Below the pieces are notes generated by a model. The model did not search any database. It saw only the letters and a program-made list of their open reading frames with translations, and was not told the origin of the DNA. A stretch of DNA of 7,842 nt, taken from contig JAIRNQ010000194.1 in the NCBI GenBank assembly GCA_031257955.1, positions 1 through 7,842 on the forward strand, given 5' to 3'. Shown in pieces: positions 5,223 to 7,842 of the stretch (the stretch's first letter is position 1; the number at the start of each line of letters is the position of its first letter). The DNA comes from Deltaproteobacteria bacterium (GTDB lineage Bacteria > Desulfobacterota > Desulfarculia > Adiutricales > Adiutricaceae). Made by a program: the position numbers and the translations under genes.

Positions 5223-5242
5223 TTTGGCGATTATACGCCAAA
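5223..5242 (-). promoter_or_regulatory. Candidate pyrE promoter -10 box inside a 20-bp inverted repeat
   Basis: TTTGGCG (5223-5229) and its exact reverse complement CGCCAAA (5236-5242) flank six bases that read TATAAT on the minus strand (5235-5230). A perfect -10 box in the centre of an inverted repeat is a typical layout for repression. The -35 region is poor: CCCTTG at 17-bp spacing, with an A-tract further upstream that could act as an UP element. The leader to the pyrE ATG would be about 175 nt. The arms could also form an RNA hairpin. Confidence 0.5.
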
Positions 5243-5296
5243 ATGGGCCGGCCAAGGGTTTTTTTAGCCGGGTCGGGACCAATGGCCGGCTTGGAC

Positions 5297-5317
5297 GGGA
5301 CTTAAGGTCCCTTTTTT
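5297..5317 (+). terminator. Terminator-like hairpin on the + strand, no gene upstream
   Basis: GGGAC (5297-5301), loop TTAAG, GTCCC (5307-5311), then six T residues (5312-5317). The 5-bp stem is short but G+C-rich. No + strand gene precedes it, so its role is unclear; it may block antisense transcription. Confidence 0.4.
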
Positions 5318-5372
5318 GGCCAAGCCAGCCTGAAGGCCACGCGGGCCGGGCCGCCCTGGAGGTCCGGGCCGG

Positions 5373-5395
5373 AAGGCCATTAGAGGCCTTTTTTT
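5373..5395 (+). terminator. Terminator-like hairpin on the + strand overlapping the 3' end of ilvC
   Basis: AAGGCC (5373-5378), loop ATTAGA, GGCCTT (5385-5390), with the T-run continuing to 5395. It overlaps the last codons and stop of ilvC but points the other way, so it cannot terminate ilvC by the usual mechanism. It would stop + strand transcripts entering ilvC antisense. Confidence 0.45.
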
Positions 5396-6375
5396 AGCCA
5401 GGACATCATCTTTCGAAGGTTCCGCCCGACCTCGTTAATGGGATGGTCGGCCTCCTGGCGGCGCCTAGCCAGGAAACTGGGCCGGCCGGCCTTGTTTTCC
5501 AGGATCCACTCCCGGGCGAAGTCACCCTCCTGGATCTCCTGGAGGATCTCGGCCATGGTCTCCCTGGTCTCGTCGGTGATGATCCGCCGGCCCCGGGAAT
5601 AGTCTCCGTATTCGGCAGTGTCCGAGACCGAGTAGCGCATCATGTCCAATCCGCCTTGATACATGAGGTCGACGATAAGCTTCATCTCATGGAGGCACTC
5701 AAAATAGGCGATCTCGGGCTGGTAGCCGGCCTCGACCAAGGTCTCCCAGCCGGCTTTGATTAATTCCGAGACCCCGCCGCACAAAACGGCCTGCTCGCCA
5801 AAGAGGTCGGTCTCGGTCTCTTCCTCGAAGGTGGTCTCAATTAATCCGGCCCTGGTCGCCCCGATGCCGGTGGCGTAAGCCAAGGCCCAGCTCAGGGCTT
5901 GCCCGTTGGCGTCCTGCCCCACGGCCACCAAAGCCGGAACCCCGGCCCCCTTGACGTACTCGCTCCTGACCAGATGGCCCGGGCCCTTGGGGGCCACCAT
6001 GGCCACGTTAATGTCCTTGCCCGGAATGATTTGGTTGAAGTGTATGGAAAAGCCGTGGCTAAACATGATCATCTTGCCGGGCTTCAGGTTGGGGAGGATG
6101 TCCCGTTCGTATATCTCCGGCTGGAGGTGGTCCTGCATCAAAAGCTGTATGAGATCGGCCTTATCGGCGGCTTCGGCGGCCGAGACCGGCTTAAACCCGT
6201 GCTCTACGGCCAGATCGTAATTCTTTGAGCCTGGACGCTGGCCGACGATAACGTTTAGGCCGGAATCCCTGAGGTTCTGGGCCTGGGCGTGCCCCTGGCT
6301 GCCGTAGCCAATGATGGCAATGGTCTTTTCGGCCAGTACCTCCGTGGGGGCGTCTTTCTCATAATAAATCCGCAT
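5380..6375 (-). CDS. ilvC: Ketol-acid reductoisomerase, class I
   Basis: Isomerises and reduces acetolactate or acetohydroxybutyrate to the dihydroxy acids, the second step of valine, leucine and isoleucine synthesis, using Mg2+ and usually NADPH. At 331 residues it has the normal class I length. GYGSQG (23-28) is the Rossmann loop. The active-site residues fall at their usual class I numbers: His107, Lys130, Asp190, Glu194, Glu226, Glu230 and Ser251. In the cofactor-phosphate loop Arg47 and Ser50 are present, but position 52 is Asn where Ser is common. The ATG at 6375 is chosen because GAGGAG (6386-6381) lies 5 bases upstream and MRIYYEKDA is the typical N-terminus. The open frame extending to 6573 runs through non-coding spacer. 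The order ilvB-ilvN-ilvC is standard, but a long, terminator-rich spacer separates it from ilvN. Confidence 0.97.
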   Translation of the reverse strand: MRIYYEKDAPTEVLAEKTIAIIGYGSQGHAQAQNLRDSGLNVIVGQRPGSKNYDLAVEHGFKPVSAAEAADKADLIQLLMQDHLQPEIYERDILPNLKPGKMIMFSHGFSIHFNQIIPGKDINVAMVAPKGPGHLVRSEYVKGAGVPALVAVGQDANGQALSWALAYATGIGATRAGLIETTFEEETETDLFGEQAVLCGGVSELIKAGWETLVEAGYQPEIAYFECLHEMKLIVDLMYQGGLDMMRYSVSDTAEYGDYSRGRRIITDETRETMAEILQEIQEGDFAREWILENKAGRPSFLARRRQEADHPINEVGRNLRKMMSWLKKGL

Positions 6376-6380
6376 TTTTT

Positions 6381-6386
6381 CTCCTC
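6381..6386 (-). promoter_or_regulatory. Ribosome binding site of ilvC
   Basis: GAGGAG on the minus strand, 5 bases before the ATG at 6375. It is the clearest Shine-Dalgarno sequence in the window and settles the start of ilvC against the longer open frame. Confidence 0.8.
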
Positions 6387-6404
6387 GTGGCAATCTTTGC
6401 CTGA

Positions 6405-6413
6405 ATTTTACCA
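6405..6413 (-). promoter_or_regulatory. Extended -10 promoter of ilvC
   Basis: On the minus strand TGGTAAAAT reads as a TGn extension plus TAAAAT (6413-6405, five of six matches to TATAAT). A TTGTCC lies 20 bp upstream, too far to be a normal -35 box, but extended -10 promoters do not need one. The start would be near 6398, giving a leader of about 22 nt with the GAGGAG site. Confidence 0.45.
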
Positions 6414-6517
6414 TAAAGTCCGCCGGAAATGGACAAATATGCCGGAACGGGCTAAAAATATTGGTTTGAAATTGGAAAGTTCTGAAATTTGTTGGTTTTT
6501 GGTCGGGACCCGCGGCC

Positions 6518-6537
6518 AAAAAATTCTCCCCGGGAGA
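6518..6537 (-). terminator. Terminator between ilvN and ilvC
   Basis: Read on the minus strand, TCTCC (6537-6533), a 3-nt loop, GGAGA (6529-6525), AA, then six T residues (6523-6518). Just upstream on the same transcript a second hairpin, CCGGGCG with CGCCCGG plus an inner AGC/GCT pairing, spans 6564-6541. Together they would end transcripts coming from ilvN about 110 bases before the ilvC promoter. Confidence 0.6.
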
Positions 6538-6570
6538 GTCCCGGGCGAGCTTTGCTCCGCCCGGCGGTGG

Positions 6571-6658
6571 CAAAAAAATCCCTGGAAACCCCGCGGGGCG
6601 GCCAAAGGGGGCCTCGGCGGCGCCAAAAAAATCCCTGGAAACCCCGCGGGGCGGCCAA
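6571..6658. repeat. Perfect 35-bp direct repeat (two copies) in the ilvN-ilvC spacer
   Basis: Positions 6571-6605 and 6624-6658 are identical over 35 bases, with an 18-base gap (period 53). Each copy runs C, seven A residues, TCCCTGGAAACCCCGCGGGG, CGGCCAA. Imperfect identity extends a few bases upstream (GGCGGTGG against GGCGGCGC). On the minus strand each copy presents a CCCCGCGGGG palindrome followed by TTTCCAGGGA and T7. It is therefore terminator-like, although the stem is short. The spacer 6376-6726 contains no gene. Confidence 0.9.
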
Positions 6659-6726
6659 GGGGCAGCCCCGGGGGGGCTTGGATAGGGGGCTATTTTACCG
6701 GTACCGGATTGGTATGGCCAAAGATT

Positions 6727-7239
6727 TTATTTTTTGGACCCCGAGCTGCGGGCTATGGCCGTAAGGCCGGTGGTGACCAGCTCTTCGATGCCGAATTCGC
6801 TTAGGAGGCCCAATGCGGCCTTGATCTTGGACTCCCCGCCGGTAATCTCCAAGGTATAAGTTTTTGGGCCGACGTCGATGATTCTACCCCGAAAGATGTC
6901 ACAGAGGCGGGTTATTTCGTTACGGTGTTCGGAGGGGGCCTTAACCCTGACGATGACCAGCTGGCGCTCCACGTAATCGACTTCGCTGAGATCGACCACT
7001 TTAATTACGTTAATGAGTTTTCGAAGCTGCTTGATGATTTGGCTGACGATTCTGGCGCTGCCGCTCACGACGAGGGTGATTAGCGAGACGGCCGGGTCCA
7101 TGGTCTCGGCCACCGACAGGGAGTCTATGTTGTAGCCTCGCCCGGAGACCAAAGTGGAGACTCTGGCCAGGACCCCCGGACGGTTATCGACCAATAGGGA
7201 TAGGGTGTGGCGTTTTTGGTTGTCGGATGGCGTTTCCAT
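6727..7239 (-). CDS. ilvN: Acetolactate synthase small (regulatory) subunit
   Basis: Binds the catalytic subunit IlvB, stimulates it and confers valine feedback inhibition. The 170-residue protein has an N-terminal ACT domain (about 10-85) with LSLLVDNRPGVLARVSTL and GRGYNIDSLSV, then the C-terminal ALS small-subunit domain (about 95-165). By alignment with E. coli IlvH, the valine-site residues Asn11, Gly14 and Asn29 correspond to Asn19, Gly22 and Asn37, all present, so the enzyme is probably valine-sensitive. The ATG at 7239 gives the normal length; the frame is open to a TTG at 7305 but that extension does not resemble the family. The ribosome site before 7239 is weak (GAGAA). ilvB ends 163 bases upstream on the same strand, an unusually wide gap for this pair, with a promoter candidate in it. 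Either ilvN or ilvH is used as the name for this type. Confidence 0.95.
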   Translation of the reverse strand: METPSDNQKRHTLSLLVDNRPGVLARVSTLVSGRGYNIDSLSVAETMDPAVSLITLVVSGSARIVSQIIKQLRKLINVIKVVDLSEVDYVERQLVIVRVKAPSEHRNEITRLCDIFRGRIIDVGPKTYTLEITGGESKIKAALGLLSEFGIEELVTTGLTAIARSSGSKK

Positions 7240-7304
7240 GTAACTATTCTCGCATGGGCAAAGGCTTCGGGCCCCAAGGCGGGCCAAAACCGAAAATAAG
7301 GGCA

Positions 7305-7333
7305 ATTTTAATATAACGCCCGGGCAAAAACAA
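7305..7333 (-). promoter_or_regulatory. Candidate promoter of ilvN
   Basis: On the minus strand TTGTTT (7333-7328) and TAAAAT (7310-7305) are spaced by 17 bp. The -10 box is good and the -35 box poor. Transcription would start near 7298, about 60 bases before the ilvN ATG. Confidence 0.35.
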
Positions 7334-7392
7334 CGCCGCCGCCTACCGGCGACGGGCCAGTGCCACCGGCGGTGCCAGCGGCGCTGGTGGCA
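7326..7392 (-). terminator. Structured, possibly terminating spacer after ilvB
   Basis: Within about 10 bases of the ilvB stop, TGCCACC (7361-7367) can pair with GGTGGCA (7386-7392). The nested CCAGCG (7375-7380) and CGCTGG (7382-7387) compete with that outer stem. Further on, GTCGCC (7353-7348 read on the minus strand) pairs with GGCGGC (7343-7338) with one G-U, and a T5 run follows at 7330-7326. The T-run is 7 bases away from the stem, so this would be a weak terminator or attenuator. Confidence 0.35.
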
Positions 7393-7402
7393 ATGGTGGC
7401 GC

Positions 7403-7842
7403 TTAGGGCAGGTGGGTTTTTTTTAGGATCATGTCGTCCAGGGCCCGCCCGCCGGGGACCATGGGGTAGACCAGCTCGCCGGGGTTGACGATGAAGTCCA
7501 TGAGAACCGGGCCGGGTTCGGCCAGGCCCTTTTCGATGACCGCCTCCACCTCGGAGCGTTTGGTGGCCTGAAAGCCTTTGGCCCCGAAAGACTCGGCCAG
7601 TTTGACGAAGTCCGGGCTAGTCCCCAAAATGGTCGCCGCGTAGCGGCCCTGGTAAAAAAGTTCCTGCCACTGGCGGACCATCCCTAGGCAGCCGTTGTTG
7701 AGGATGGCCACCTTAACCGGCAAGTTCTCCTGGACGGCCGTGGCCAGCTCTTGCACGTTCATGAGAATGGAACCGTCGCCGGCAATGTCTATGACCGTGG
7801 CACCGGGACGGGCCACCAGAACGCCCAGGGCGGCCGGAAGGC
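7403..7842 (-). CDS. ilvB: Acetolactate synthase large (catalytic) subunit, C-terminal part
   Basis: Condenses two pyruvates, or pyruvate and 2-oxobutyrate, to acetolactate or acetohydroxybutyrate, the first committed step of branched-chain amino acid synthesis. The frame is open to the window edge, so only the last 145 residues are seen; the GTG at 7816 is an internal valine codon. The visible part begins LPAALGVLVARPGATVIDIA and carries the thiamine-diphosphate/Mg2+ motif GDGS...NN (GDGSILMN to VAILNN). It continues with LGMVRQWQELFYQGRY, PDFVKLAESFGAKG, and the C-terminal PMVPGG and LDDMIL. These are typical of the biosynthetic enzyme, not the catabolic AlsS type, and agree with ilvN and ilvC following on the same strand. 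Confidence 0.96.
   Translation of the reverse strand, partial: LPAALGVLVARPGATVIDIAGDGSILMNVQELATAVQENLPVKVAILNNGCLGMVRQWQELFYQGRYAATILGTSPDFVKLAESFGAKGFQATKRSEVEAVIEKGLAEPGPVLMDFIVNPGELVYPMVPGGRALDDMILKKTHLP

Larger units (their letters stand above)
5048..5379. other. Hairpin-rich spacer between pyrE and ilvC
   Basis: No supportable gene. The spacer is very G+C-rich and holds the pyrE promoter candidate. It also has three T-tracts on the + strand (5259-5265, 5312-5317, 5389-5395), two of them directly behind hairpins. I found no convincing minus-strand terminator for ilvC here, so read-through into pyrE remains possible. Confidence 0.5.

Noticed and set aside
5899..6228. Overlapping + strand open frames inside ilvC
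   Set aside because: They are antisense shadows of a well-conserved ilvC frame and show no family features.

Overview
The window looks like a chromosomal piece of a G+C-rich, Gram-negative anaerobe. A deltaproteobacterial (Desulfobacterota-like) origin is my best guess, from the ilvB-ilvN-ilvC order, the style of the LOG, MltB and PyrE proteins, and the cobalamin riboswitches. No marker gene fixes the taxonomy. Coding density is low: five spacers exceed 300 bases, and they are rich in hairpins, palindromes and small repeats.

Layout. Positions 1-318 (+) hold the C-terminal end of a PD-(D/E)XK nuclease-domain protein of the AAA-ATPase-like family, more A+T-rich than its neighbours. A 718-base spacer follows, with two patches of GG-leading heptamer repeats, a perfect 22-bp palindrome, a good sigma70 promoter (759-787) and three CGACATA direct repeats at 11-bp pitch. 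Next comes a probable two-gene unit (+): a long-form LOG/TIGR00730 protein (1037-1729) and an MltB-type lytic transglycosylase lipoprotein (1774-3045).

From 3157 to 4171 (+) lies the most interesting part: promoter, cobalamin riboswitch 1 with a readable antiterminator/terminator switch, cobalamin riboswitch 2, about 340 nt of structured non-coding sequence, and a strong terminator. No gene follows on this strand. The + strand has no ATG at all from 3193 to 4263, and the next gene, pyrE, converges from the other strand behind its own terminator. This is either a cobalamin-controlled non-coding RNA or the surviving control region of a lost B12-related gene.

The rest is on the minus strand. 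In transcription order it runs ilvB (C-terminal part, cut by the window edge), ilvN, ilvC and pyrE. The first three supply acetolactate synthase (catalytic and regulatory subunits) and ketol-acid reductoisomerase, the first two steps of branched-chain amino acid synthesis. PyrE makes orotidine monophosphate for pyrimidines. Candidate promoters and terminator-like elements sit between these genes, so the ilv cluster may be several transcription units rather than one tight operon. The ilvN-ilvC spacer carries a perfect 35-bp direct repeat, and the candidate pyrE -10 box lies in the centre of a 20-bp inverted repeat.
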